DNA of 64,000 bases from Bagarius yarrelli (lineage: Eukaryota > Chordata > Actinopteri > Siluriformes > Sisoridae), in contig VCAZ01000075.1 in NCBI GenBank assembly GCA_005784505.1, positions 790,501 through 854,500 of the forward strand, read 5' to 3'. The translations under genes and the position numbers were made by a program. Below are positions 23,355 through 33,814 of this stretch, piece after piece. Every line of letters begins with the position of its first letter. Position 1 is the first letter of the stretch. The notes beneath the pieces are model-generated. The model made no database searches. It was not told the origin of the DNA and worked only from the letters and a program-made list of their open reading frames with translations.

Positions 23355-23690
23355 GCGGGACATACATACAAAACCATTATCCACCATGTCCAAGACCAAA
23401 GAGCTGTCCAAGAATGTTAGGGACAAGATTGTAGACATACACAATGCTGGAATGAACTACAAGAACATTGCCAATCAGCTAGGTTAGAAGGTGACAACAG
23501 TTGGTCCGACTACTAATCTCAATCTCCGACGCCATGAAGGACTAAACTCCTGCAGAAGACACAAGGTCCCCCCTGCTCATGTACAGACCCATCTAAAGTT
23601 TTTCAATGAATATCTGAATGATTTAGAGAACTGGGTGAAAATGTGGTCAGGAGAGACTAAAATTGAGCTCTTTAGAATCAACTTGTAAGG
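23355..23690 (+). pseudogene. Tc1/mariner-type transposase relic, N-terminal and central part
   Basis: Seen: MSKTKELSKNVRDKIVDIHN from 23386, followed by AGMNYKNIANQLG, the helix-turn-helix start typical of Tc1-like transposases. A stop and frame change follow, then VTTVG, HVQTHLKFFNEYLND and NWVKMWSGETKIELF, matching the family's 'W(S)DETKIELF' block around the first catalytic Asp, here changed to Gly (SGETK). Most of the DNA-binding region between these blocks is missing. Known: the family works by cut-and-paste with a DDE catalytic triad. Inferred: long-dead copy. Its continuation lies about 0.7 kb downstream (24385-24665), so something was inserted here or the copy was rearranged. Confidence 0.85.
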
Positions 23691-24384
23691 GTGGTTCGCC
23701 CACGGTGGTTCAAGCTGTAGGATTGCCGAAGGACTAAGGAACTGTTATCAGCACAATGGTATAAAACTGTACATTTCTTGTCTGTTACCACCCACTGCCA
23801 CTTATGCCAACAACGGAAATAAGCGCAGTTATAATAGCTAAATATGTGAAAGAGCTTTAAGGTTAAGTAAGACTAGTTAGCACATCATTTATAACTGAAA
23901 TGGTTTAATGACAATGGTTTACTAGGGTTACACTCGAATCGGTTACAAAATAGATGAGGAATAGTAATGCATAGACAATTAATTGTACCCTTGTATGTAT
24001 GTAAATGTATGTGTTACCTGAAAGGGACAGAGAGGGAGAAATAAAGAGAGAGAAAAAGAGACAGAGAGAGAAAGGAACAGGAAAAGCCAGCAGGAAAAAA
24101 GAAAACCAGAGCAGTAGTTACAATCTTCTTTTATCCCTTCCTTGACCATGTGACCAAGAACCAAATGTGAGACATTCGGACAGACCAATCAGCAAATTAC
24201 AGCTTGACCCACTGTATAAAACGAGTGACCCCTAGCAGACCCCCCAATGTATACACATGTTGTCCTAAAGGCCTTGATTGATATCAGCACCTCTGTGCCT
24301 TCAGGAACACCAAATGGCCCTATTATCACCCATCATATGTTTGGGGTAGGAAAGCAGAGGTCTGATCATTTTCAGCCTTACAAA
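23691..24384. other. About 0.7-kb stretch separating two halves of a Tc1 relic
   Basis: This segment splits the transposase between the blocks around its first and second catalytic residues. It holds an A/G-rich run (24024-24080) and otherwise unrecognised AT-rich DNA. A short piece near 24250-24384 may itself be decayed Tc1 sequence. No inverted ends were clear by eye. Confidence 0.5.
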
Positions 24385-24665
24385 CTCAATTTAGCATGTT
24401 TGGAGAAGAAGAAATTCTGCTTATAACACCAAGAACACACCACCGTTAAACATGGAGGTGGAAACATTATGGTTTAGGGAAGTTTTGCTGCTGAGGGGAC
24501 AGGACAACTTTACAAACATCAAACATGATGGACAGGGCCATAAAAATGGGCATTCCAGCATGACCCAAAACAGCCAAGGAAACGAAGGAGTGGCTCATAT
24601 AGAAGCACATTAAGGTCCCAGACCTTAATCTCATAGAAAATATGTTACTCATTAAAATACAAATC
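24385..24665 (+). pseudogene. Tc1/mariner-type transposase relic, C-terminal part
   Basis: Seen in shifting frames: VKHGGGNIM-like text (TTAAACATGGAGGTGGAAAC, 24446-24465), then GTGQLYK, a FQHDPKQ-like block in place of the usual 'QHDNDPKHT' (second Asp region), KEWL, and PDLNLIEN in place of 'SPDLNPIENLW'. The order and spacing match the end of a Tc1 transposase whose first half is at 23355-23690. Several stops and frame shifts show it is non-functional. Confidence 0.82.
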
Positions 24666-24669
24666 AATT

Positions 24670-25590
24670 AATAACTTTTTTTTAAATGGGTTTTTCTGGA
24701 TGTTATTCTGTCTCTCAATGTTGGAATGAACCCAATAGTAAAATTATAGACCGACTGTTTCTTTATCTGTGAGCAAACATACAAAATCAGCGTAGAATAA
24801 ATCAAACAGACAGACATTAAGCCCAATTAAAATACAATTTCTCTCTTCTTCTCCCTCGGTATTATAGCTGTTATGACTAAATGCGTATAAACTGTGCTCT
24901 AAAAAGCGCAACGTTGAGCTTAGTGCAGAGGTAACCAGCTAATGCAAGACGACACCACAGTAACCAAATCTCATAAAAGTTCTCCTTCCAGCATCCGCTT
25001 ACGAGCATCACAGGCATACACGATATTTATAAGGAGGGATTAACGCAGGCTTGTGGGGCTGGAGACAAACTACACATGCCTTCAGGAGTGAATTTCTTCC
25101 TTTATCATTTCCTTTGTATTAAAAGTACGACTCCAGGAATATGGCTGTGTCTTTCTTATTCTATCTGGGCTGCTGATGAAAGCTGGCAGAAGGAGCCAGG
25201 AATCTGTGTTAAGGTGTGTAAGTGTATGTGAAAGATAGAAGTTACATGTAGAAATACATAACAGAAGCCAGCCTTGTCAAGGCTCATCATAGAAAAAGAA
25301 AATTTCAACTGTAGAGCTTTAAAGGAAGAGGAAAAAGGTGCTTGTTTGTTTGTGTGTCCCATTTTAACTCAAAAACTGGATTGGTTTCTGTCATTTGGTC
25401 TCAGGGTCAATAGCAGAGCAATGTGTTTAGGTGTATGTGCTTGTGACTTGCGTATCAATTTGCATGCAATGGTGTGTTGAATTGTTGGCTTCTGTGTAGG
25501 TTAAACTGGTGACGTCAACATTCATCCATATAGGATTAACATTAAATCACTTATCTCGACGGTCAGTCATTGTTTGTACAAAGGATGTAC
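24670..25590. other. Unique DNA
   Basis: No gene or repeat recognised. Confidence 0.45.
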
Positions 25591-25594
25591 ACCT

Positions 25595-25685
25595 AAAAGT
25601 TGGTAGGCTCTTCTAACAAAGTATTGGGACACCTGACTATCACACCCATCTGTGTTTATTTAACATCCTATTCCAGATGTTGTCT
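25595..25685 (+). mobile_element. Short piece of the Tc1-related element
   Basis: ATTGGGACACCTGACTATCA then CACCCATCTGTGTTT is the left end of the family; it jumps to a TTCCAGATGTTG piece, as in internally deleted copies. Confidence 0.55.
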
Positions 25686-26234
25686 CACTCCTCTGTACAC
25701 TTCTTTTATTGACTTTTTTTTTTTAATAGCTTCTCCAAAAGTTACAACACAGACACACGCTGATTTACATTTAACTGCCCCCCAAAAAATTCCACAACAG
25801 TTAGCCATACCATGCACACTCAACCCAGTCAATAAATTATGTGTTTTTAGATAAGCAAGCATTTTTATGACGAGGCTTTGGAAAGAACGAGCTTGCCAAC
25901 CAAAACCTTTTTGGACTTGGGAGCAAATCTTTAATGTATGCGAAACGACTGGATGGTCTAACCATGCTGGACTATTAGTAAGTAAAGGTGAAAACAGTAG
26001 AGCTGAAAGTGAAGAAGGATAACAGTAGAGCCCCTCCTTTTCTTACCCATAATCGGAGTCGCTCCTTTCAGCCTTTGAACTATGTCTTCCTTATTCTAGG
26101 TATCTTTCCATTTTAAATAAAAACTATTAAAAAACACTTATACAAATATATTGTTATACTCATCACTGTGCAGGTTTTTCATTAGATTGTGTTGCATGAC
26201 TGGAGATTTAATCATTTAGTCCCCTTTAGTATTT

Positions 26235-26425
26235 TTGAGATCGAACACTGGGGTTCAGTCAGGGTTCCAGTGCATCCCAAAAGGTGTTCAGTTTAAAGGG
26301 GTTGAGTCAGAGTCAGGGTTCTCTCTAGGACACTGGAGTTTTTCCTGTCCATAACTTCCAGAACACCGCATGTCTCAGGGCTTTGTCATGCCAAAACAGT
26401 GGTTGTCTTTTAAGGCTTGTTTTCC
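26235..26425 (-). mobile_element. Tc1-related relic, minus orientation
   Basis: Reverse complement of the family: TTTGTCATGCCAAAACAGTG, GGTGTTCAGTTTAAAGGGGT and GAGTCAGAGTCAGGGTTCT match the 15.3 and 59.0 kb copies read backwards. No transposase frame survives. Confidence 0.65.
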
Positions 26426-26429
26426 GATG

Positions 26430-28185
26430 GAATAGCTATCCAAACATGAAAAAAAAAACAGGTGTAAATGTCCTCTGAAAGGCATTTCAGAGGGATATGA
26501 ATCCAATCGCTGAAACCACTTCAGGAGGTGGTCTGGGATGCATTTCAGATTAAACTGCACAAGTTTTGTTTGAACCACATACGTCAGCACTTGTTTTCTC
26601 CCACGCGGAAGTATGTCGCTCACTTTAGCACGCTTGTTAACCAGTATAGCCTGATTGAGGGGAGTGTGCCTATTTATTAAATTAATTGGTCTCACAAAGA
26701 TATTCTGAGCCCTGATCGAAAAGAGGATAGCCAGTCTTGTTAGGTAAAGGGAGAACAAAATGATAGTAGGTGCGTTTTAGGTATGCAAAAATATGTATTT
26801 GCCTTTTGAATGGAAAAGGAAGTTCAGATTCATATCTGATATAAAGTGCAAGAAGTGATCGGGTATAAAATAGGCCCATAGTTGCTTTGAAATACTAATG
26901 GAATGCTACAACATTGTCTAGAAAATTTAGACAACTGTTTTGTTTAGACTTGCTGCCGAAACGATAAACCGTTTAACGACGGAAACCCAAGCACAAGTTA
27001 TTCTAAATAAGAAAAGCTCAGAATGCTATACTGCTGGATCTCGCAGGTGCTCTCAACAGCGCTGATGTTCTCGCTATCACCATCAGTCCATGGATCAAAC
27101 AGGGACATGACGTTTCTTTAAACAGTGATGTTATCTTCCTCAGTCAGAGCATTCCTTTCAAGCCAGAAGCAACGAAGCTGTCTATCAAGCCCAATAATAC
27201 GGACAGTGTTTCCATTACGGCTTGGCTGGAGTCCCTCTTTATGAAATCGTTGTGTGTGTGTTGTGTAGCACTGTTCCCTGCGTGCTGACAGGCTAATCAT
27301 CCTGTCATCATTAACGGGTATGGAGCTCATTCCACATACGACCCCGCTGTGACATTTTGGCCCTGCTGTGACAGGATTCGGTCCAAAGTGCTGAAGCGCA
27401 GACTTGTTTGGATCTCCTCTCATTTCCCCACAGCTAGAGCAGAGTGTACACGATGATCGCCTGTCACTGGTGTTTAATATTTTGTCATTAGCGAGACGAT
27501 TAGAGTAAATGAAAGCTGCCAATATCGGAGATTCCATAGTAGAAAAGTGATCTCTTTATGAAAAAGATTCAAAATAGTGGATGATCTCAAACAGTGGGTG
27601 CTTAACGCTAAGATTTTCGTGGCTAAAATTTAAAGAGTAGAAGAAATTTAGCCTTTTTGTTCAAACAAAAAGCCTTACACTTTGGGGGAAAAAAAGCAAT
27701 TAATCCTCACAGCATGCTAATCTGGTTAGCTTCGATAAGGTAACTCCTTTAAAACAGACATGACTTATGTTTGACAGCATTCACCTAGCCACACTAGCGT
27801 GTCATGCAAAACAGAAAAAAAGCAACCAACAAACAAAGTATCATGCCTTCTTTTAGCATTACTGCTGACTCTCCAAACAGAGAGATGAAGAGACCAGCAG
27901 GCAGATGAAAGCATCTCTATTATTCATAGAGCCAAGCTGAGCCTGACTGTGCTAGCATCTTGGCTAAGTGCCATTCCTGTTAGGCTGAAATACAGGTTTC
28001 CGGAAAGTAAAAGGCTAATCACGGTGATCGGACAGGCTGTTTGCCTGTCTTTGTCATGTCACACTGCAAAGCGGTTAATATGTTGAAATGAAGCTCATAT
28101 AAAAGTAAACTAACCATCAACCTATAATCTTTTAGCCGATACCCATCAATTGCATGTTTATGCGACCGATAATGGTTTAACCTTT
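26430..28185. other. Long low-repeat stretch
   Basis: Two medium open frames on the minus strand (26375-26758, 27118-27537) lack family motifs and splice context. The block 27050-27540 has a composition suggesting conservation (see findings). No gene is called. Confidence 0.45.
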
Positions 28186-28187
28186 AT

Positions 28188-28452
28188 GGTTCAGGGTTCG
28201 ATTCCTATCAGCATTGAGTTTGCATGTTCTGGTCATGCTTCTGGGTTTCTTACGGTTCTCTGATGTCTGAAGAACTACCGTGACATTTATAAATAATCTG
28301 TGAACCAGTGTGTGAGTGTGTCCTTTGATGGCCTAGCAACCCGTCCAAGGGTTGTCTTGTGCTTTGTTCAAGTGCCCCTAAGATATATTGCAGTTTGCCC
28401 AAGAACACATTGAAGGATAAGTGCTACGAAATGGATGGATGGATAGATAGAA
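28188..28452 (+). mobile_element. Degraded ATTCATTC/GGAT-tail SINE family copy
   Basis: GGTTCAGGGTTCGATTCCTA (B-box), GAGTTTGCATGTTCTGGTCA, GGCCTAGCAACCCGTCCAAG, TGTCTTGTGCTTTGTTCAAG, and the tail ATGGATGGATGGATAGATAG. Confidence 0.72.
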
Positions 28453-28454
28453 AT

Positions 28455-29575
28455 ATATTTTAAACTAATTCCATAAACGTTTTGCGAACTTCAACCAAAT
28501 AATCACCACCCTTAGCCTTCCAGTGTGGCCTCAGACTTATGGGCCATCCTTACTTCAAAGCCTACTTCCATAGATAAAGTCACATGTGCAGAAGTAACTC
28601 TTGGCACAGCATTATTTATGAATAACGTCCCAAATTACAACAACCTTCACTTTTTAAAAGAGTGACGATTATTGAAGCTAATGTCGAATTTACGCTTCTC
28701 ACAGCAATTTTAAATACATTTAACAGGCTTAAACAAGTGCCTCGAAAGATACTTAGCAGTAAGGAGCAAAACTCATTCATTAAATGCTTCTGGCTTTAAC
28801 GCGATAACGCCAAGCCTTTTAAGATGTCACAAACCGAAGATAAGCCAAGGCATTCGTGCGGATACGGAAAGAATGTTTTAATTGGCTGGAGAACTAATTA
28901 AGGCCAAAGTTTCACCTGATAACAAGGGGGGGGGGGCAGCAGCTGAGATTGAAATAACGGCAACATCAAACACAGGCAAAATCTCTCCAAACACCTGACA
29001 CCACACCGTCTAAATAATACATGCAGAAATATTCATATTCATATATTCACACACACCCCAACACAAACATGTTCCATGATTTTTTTTTTGCTTTGCGATC
29101 AAGATGAAGATGGTTTAACGTGCGATCATTTTTTCTCCCAATGTTAAATTAAAATGCATTTCATTGATTAAATAACATGTAGCAATTATCAAACCCATGT
29201 GACTAATCTGCATTTTCGCTGATGGTGTTCTGTCTTCATAACAACATGGCTGCTAGTAGCAACAGGTGTGTCTGGACAGATAAGGAAAACTAAACTGCTA
29301 GGACATTTATTACTTGCCCAGTCGTTAGTAATTGATGTCCTGTCTCAATTCTGCCTGCTTTGTTGGTTATTTCGGATACATTTTGATGTAGCTAACATTA
29401 AACCTACGTAACTAATCGTAACTGTTCTGCTCCATTATGCTTGCTTGGACAATTCGATAAAATCGCAGCTGATTCGCATTTCTTTTGTTTTTCTTTTTGG
29501 CAAAGATTTACTTTATGTTAGGATGGAAACCCAACCTAGATTCAAAATCTTGGATAGCATCTGGAACCAATTTCA
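28455..29575. other. Low-repeat AT-rich stretch
   Basis: A G run (28926-28936) and a T run (29080-29089). The 28835-28925 block is listed as a finding; no gene seen. Confidence 0.5.
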
Positions 29576-29579
29576 CTGG

Positions 29580-30170
29580 GGCAAGTAGTAGTTTTAGAAC
29601 CCAAAAGGTGCACACCTGAACACTTAGCAAAACAAAAAATATAAACTGGACTTTACTAAAACACTTAAACAAAACAACAAACATGGAGACTAAACTTAAC
29701 TTAGCTTAGCATAGCTTAGCTTGCAAACATGAAGAAATCTACAAACATGAATGTGACTACATTAAAAATGACTTGACTTAACTTGACACAAACAAACTCA
29801 CATTGGCAGTACAGGGGCAAACCGAAATCCATGACAAAAGACAAAGGGAAAAACAAGGGCTATAAATACACAAGACCGACCAGTTCTTTGTAATTCCAAG
29901 CGCACCGTTGCCGCCATCACTTGAAGACAATGTGATGATCTTGTCTTCTAGACGGCCAGCCAGACAAGAAATATAGAAATAAAGATGACTTGAACAATGG
30001 GAACATGACACGTAGACAAGGGGATCATATGACAAGGAGCACATAAGAAACAAAGAGATCACGTGACACAGGACAGGGCAGGAAGTAGACAAAAACCAGA
30101 AACATGATGTAATATAAAGTAACAATAAAACAAACAAAAACATGAAACATAAAACATTTCATTTGACAAA
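29580..30170 (-). mobile_element. Possible solo LTR or LTR-like repeat
   Basis: Minus-strand reading is T-rich with CATGTTTTTGTTTGTTTTAT, TACTTCCTGCCCTGTCCTGT, CACGTGATCTCTTTGTTTCT and AGCTAAGCTATGCTAAGCTA. This composition is typical of fish retroelement LTRs. No target duplication or primer-binding site was proved. The 121-residue open frame here is not a gene. Confidence 0.4.
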
Positions 30171-30251
30171 TTAAGCACCTCTTCCCCCACCTACCCAATA
30201 AAACACACAACCAAACTCTCGTGTAATTTTATTTAATGATGGGAATCCTGA

Positions 30252-30650
30252 TTAAGTGGCGCTGAGGAAGAGACAGGTGGCGATGCTGGAAGTAGCAGAG
30301 CTGAAGATGTTGAGGTTTTCTTTAGGAGTGACGAGGTTGGACAAGATTAGGAACGAGTTCATCAGGAGGGCGGCCCATGTTAGATGTGTTGGGTAGAAAT
30401 TCAGGGAAGCCAAATTGAGGTGGTTTGGACATGTACAGAGGAGGTATAGTGAATATATTGGTAGGAGGATGTTAGAAATGAAGCTACCAGGCAGAAGGTA
30501 AAGAAGACGACCAGAGAGGAGGTATATATATGGATGCGATAAACGAGGACAGTGTGTGTGAGTGAAGAGGATGTAGAGAATAGGGTTAGGTGGGGACAGA
30601 TGATTTGCTGTGGCGACCCCTAAAAGGGACCAGCCGAAAGGAGAAGACAA
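30252..30650 (+). pseudogene. 5'-truncated LINE 3' end
   Basis: Begins GTGGCGCTGAGGAAGAGACA (coding the LRKRQVA segment) and continues with VTRLDKIRNEFIRRAAHVRC-like, LRWFGHVQRRYSEYIGRRML and an Arg-rich region with frame breaks. It ends GCGACCCCTAAAAGGGACCAGCCGAAAGG. It corresponds to the part of the two other copies downstream of the 36-bp minisatellite, so its 5' truncation falls at the downstream edge of the repeat. It is non-functional. Confidence 0.85.
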
Positions 30651-30654
30651 AAAT

Positions 30655-31150
30655 AGGAATCCTAAATAAGGCTTTAATGCCACAATTAACGCATTTAAAT
30701 GCAGGTGAATAATTGCTCACGCTATTTATTTATTCTCAAAATAGCTCCACCCACTGCAATATGTCCTTTTGCGTAGATCTCTGACGTTTGACCTCCCAAA
30801 GACATTTCATCAGCAGATTGGGGGTTTAAACCCTAACCTTTATCCTTATTATTATATGTATATATGTATATATTTTAATGTGCCCTTTTTTGTTCTATTT
30901 TCTTTTGCATTTTGACATACCTCGAGTGAGGCAATGCTGTATATATTCACAAGACGGCTCAAGGTGTGCGTGTGTGTGTGTGTGTTTGGAAAATCTATAC
31001 ATCTGGAGCCACGTCTGTGTGCACTCAGCTGGGTGACTGTGTGCACTGCATATGATGAAATGAGCTTGCAACCACATGACAAATGATTATCCTGTAGTTC
31101 GGAGGGGGGGGAGGGGGTGTTTATTTGCCATGTTCGTCGAATGAAAAAGA
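30655..31150. other. Unique DNA with simple repeats
   Basis: A GT run near 30967-30985 and a G-rich stretch at 31100-31118; nothing coding. Confidence 0.5.
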
Positions 31151-31187
31151 GCAAGAGAGAAAGAGAAAAAGAGAGAGAGAGAGAGAA
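31150..31187. repeat. (AG)n-rich microsatellite
   Basis: AAGAGCAAGAGAGAAAGAGA followed by uninterrupted GA repeats. Confidence 0.88.
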
Positions 31188-31189
31188 TT

Positions 31190-32258
31190 TCTAATTACCT
31201 CTCAACTTGATGATTCACAGCAGCTGTGAACCAATTAAAGATCATAAATTTCATTCCGTCCTCTTTAGCCTTTAATGCGAATCTGAAAGACTCTCCAGCC
31301 AATCACAGGGCTTTGTGTCGTCTTTTTCATAAACCTCATTTCCGCCCGTATGTCTTAGTGGAAGATGAGTAAAAGAAGTGAGAAAGCAGCGGGTGATCGT
31401 TAGCGACTAGTACCACCTTTGATGCTTTGTGATGGACAAAAACATATGTGATGTACATTTAGACCTACTGCTGTCAGTCTGAAGCACTGGCTTCTCATAT
31501 TAAACAATGGGGGGGGGGAATCAAGTTCTTTTAAACACACTCTTTTTTTGGTCTTGACAAAGCTGAATTGAAATTGACTTGTTCTCAGTGTGCGCTATTT
31601 TGTGGCAGCTCCATGGTGAGACAATCTGCTGGAGAAAGAATATTGGAAAGTGGAGGAAGAAAAAAAGCCAAAGACATAACAAGAAATCTACAAGACGCAA
31701 GAAAAACGTTCTCAGAGAACTAATTAGCTCTTGTATTTGAGGCAAATTGAAAACCGGGGGAAAAGACTAACTAAAAAAAACTGCCAAGAACCTGAACCGC
31801 ACAAATGCGGAAGTATGGTCCTTTCAGTGACTGGGCGATACGATGATATGGGCTAATAAAAAAGCAAAAACACTCAGAAAAATTAAATGAAGTACAGCCT
31901 TAAAGTAATGCTTAAGCTTACTGCCTCCATGTCCCAGAGGTCTGTGCTCTGATATATATTGCATATAGCATGATATATATTTTTTTACTTAGTGAAGAGA
32001 TTTATAGGTTCAATTCATATAAGAAAATGAGAAAAGGGGAATGTTTTTACATTGTACTGGGGACTGAATGTCCCCACAAGGATAGGAAGATCAAACCTTA
32101 AAAAGATGACATTGAGCAGGTCCTTCCTGAGGGAAAGCACTGCAGTTTTGTTTTGGTTAATAAGGTTGAGGTTTATATGGTAATGGCGTCACTGGAAGTT
32201 TCTTAAGTGAAAAAACACAACAAAATATATGTGTGTGCAATTTTATTTATGCTATATT
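31190..32258. other. Low-repeat stretch
   Basis: The first 140 bases look like a candidate conserved block (see findings). A G run at 31510-31518. No gene seen. Confidence 0.45.
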
Positions 32259-32261
32259 TCC

Positions 32262-32310
32262 GTATCAGACGTTTGGCAGACGCACTTATTCAGAGCAACT
32301 TCCCAGATTC
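32262..32310 (-). mobile_element. SINE tail interrupted by another SINE
   Basis: ACGTTTGGCAGACGCACTTA and TTCAGAGCAACTT are the start of a tail-first SINE, cut off where the head-first copy begins at 32311. Confidence 0.75.
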
Positions 32311-32500
32311 GGAAGTGGTAGCGCAGTGGTTAAGCGCAATGGTTGGACTGCTAATTGGAATATTGGGGTTTGATTCCAAGCACCACAAAGTTACCACTGC
32401 TGGGCCCCTGAGCAAGGCCCTTAACCCTGCTGCTCAGTTGTATAAAGGAGATAAATGTAAGTTGCTCTGGGTAAAAGGCGTCTGCCAAATGTGATGTGCA
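32311..32500 (+). mobile_element. Full-length tRNA-derived SINE with intact pol III boxes
   Basis: A box TAGCGCAGTGG (32319-32329) and B box GGTTTGATTCC (32367-32377) fit the internal RNA polymerase III promoter consensus, 37 bp apart as in tRNA genes. The body is CTGCTGGGCCCCTGAGCAAG and the tail GTAAGTTGCTCTGGGTAAAA plus GGCGTCTGCCAAATG, the LINE-like end shared by other copies. It is the best-preserved head in the window and a useful family reference. Confidence 0.9.
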
Positions 32501-32521
32501 GTCGAGGGTTTAATAGTATAA

Positions 32522-32615
32522 ATCAGGGACCTAGCAGTGGCACCTTGGTGGTGCCGAAAATAATTGATTTCCGATCAACAAGGGCCATCATGAACTGCTA
32601 AGCTACCACTTCAGT
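32522..32615 (-). mobile_element. tRNA-derived SINE fragment
   Basis: AGCAGTGGCACCTTGGTGGT, then GAACTGCTAAGCTACCACTT. Confidence 0.7.
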
Positions 32616-32619
32616 AAAC

Positions 32620-33280
32620 AAATCCGAACGAACGAAGTTCTACTTACCAAGAAACAAATGTCACTATTGGACCGAACCCAGTCAGGTGGAAAATACAGCC
32701 CAATGAAATATACATGTAGAGAGCAGAAAGAAGAAAGAGAGAGAGCGAGAAGTAAAAAGAGAGAGAGAGAGAGAGAGCGAACATCTTAGCATGCTGTGAA
32801 TCCACCCAAGCTTCTGCTGAAAGATTTATTGGAAAACGACAAGTACCCATGAACTTTCTTCTCTCCCACCAAATTTCTCACCGAATTGCACATATTAAAC
32901 CCACCCCTTTTCCACAATAGCACATATAACCCAAAAGAAACCAGGAGACAGAACATATCTGTGTCATGTTACAGAAAACAAAAAGAAGGAATTATTCGAC
33001 AGGCAAACTGTATCCTACCAGATGTGGCTTATTCATTTCTTTTCCAATTTCCATGAATAATATTCAAGCCTCTCACAATTGCAGTACAAGGAACGAACAA
33101 AATTGTCTCACTGGGTGGAAAAAAAAAACGAAATATGAAAGGTCACTGGTTGATGAATTCAATTTCAGCTTGGGTTAAGATCGTTCCTCTTGCTGCTCTT
33201 GATCAGACCATCTACTCGCTCTGGCTTGCTTTTTCACACATTATTCTTGTAAGGACCTTTATTTAACATACGTATATATA
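32620..33280. other. Unique DNA with a GA-rich patch
   Basis: GA repeats at 32735-32777; the overlapping Ser/Leu-rich open frame is an artefact. Nothing else recognised. Confidence 0.5.
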
Positions 33281-33284
33281 TTTA

Positions 33285-33662
33285 ATAGTTGTGGACACCT
33301 TAATGGCACACGGACATCTTAAGCACACAGTTGTTTTTCTAATTATATAAGTCTTCCATTATTTCTTCACCTGAACTAAGACACCCAAACAATGTTCCAG
33401 CGTGACCATGCCCCTCAAGCTCCATGAAGACATGATGTGTTCTGGATGTTATTGAGTGGAAGAACTTGAGTATCCTGCACAGAACCCTGATTCTTTGGGA
33501 TAAACTGGAACACCCTCCTCTCCACCCAACAATAGTGTCTGATTTCATTAATAATATCGTGTCTGAACAATCAAATCTCCACAGTTACAACTTAATCTAT
33601 CGGAAAAAAATTCCTGTAGTATGGAGATTGTTATAGGTGGAAGAGTTAGACTAACTATGAAT
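33285..33662 (+). mobile_element. Tc1-related relic
   Basis: GTTGTGGACACC at the left end, then AATGTTCCAGCGTGACCATG, GAAGACATGATGTGTTCTGG, GAACTTGAGTATCCTGCACA (transposase 'ELECPAQ' block, decayed) and GGAGATTGTTATAGG. Non-coding remnant. Confidence 0.72.
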
Positions 33663-33814
33663 TGTACTAACTTTTAACCAACATGACCGAAAGAAACTAT
33701 TATTGGTCTGTATTTTTTTTTATACCAAGGCTTTAGCAGTTCTTAGCACTACTGTATACTTTACTGATAAAATAAATGCATTGATTTGAACTGTGGTTTT
33801 TATTGAATTTTGAA

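Noticed and set aside
27118..27537. 139-residue minus-strand frame
   Set aside because: No family motif, no convincing splice or promoter context; kept only as a possible conserved non-coding block.
32311..32400. tRNA gene from the A and B boxes
   Set aside because: Body and tail match the SINE family repeated many times in the window; it is a tRNA-derived SINE, not a tRNA gene.
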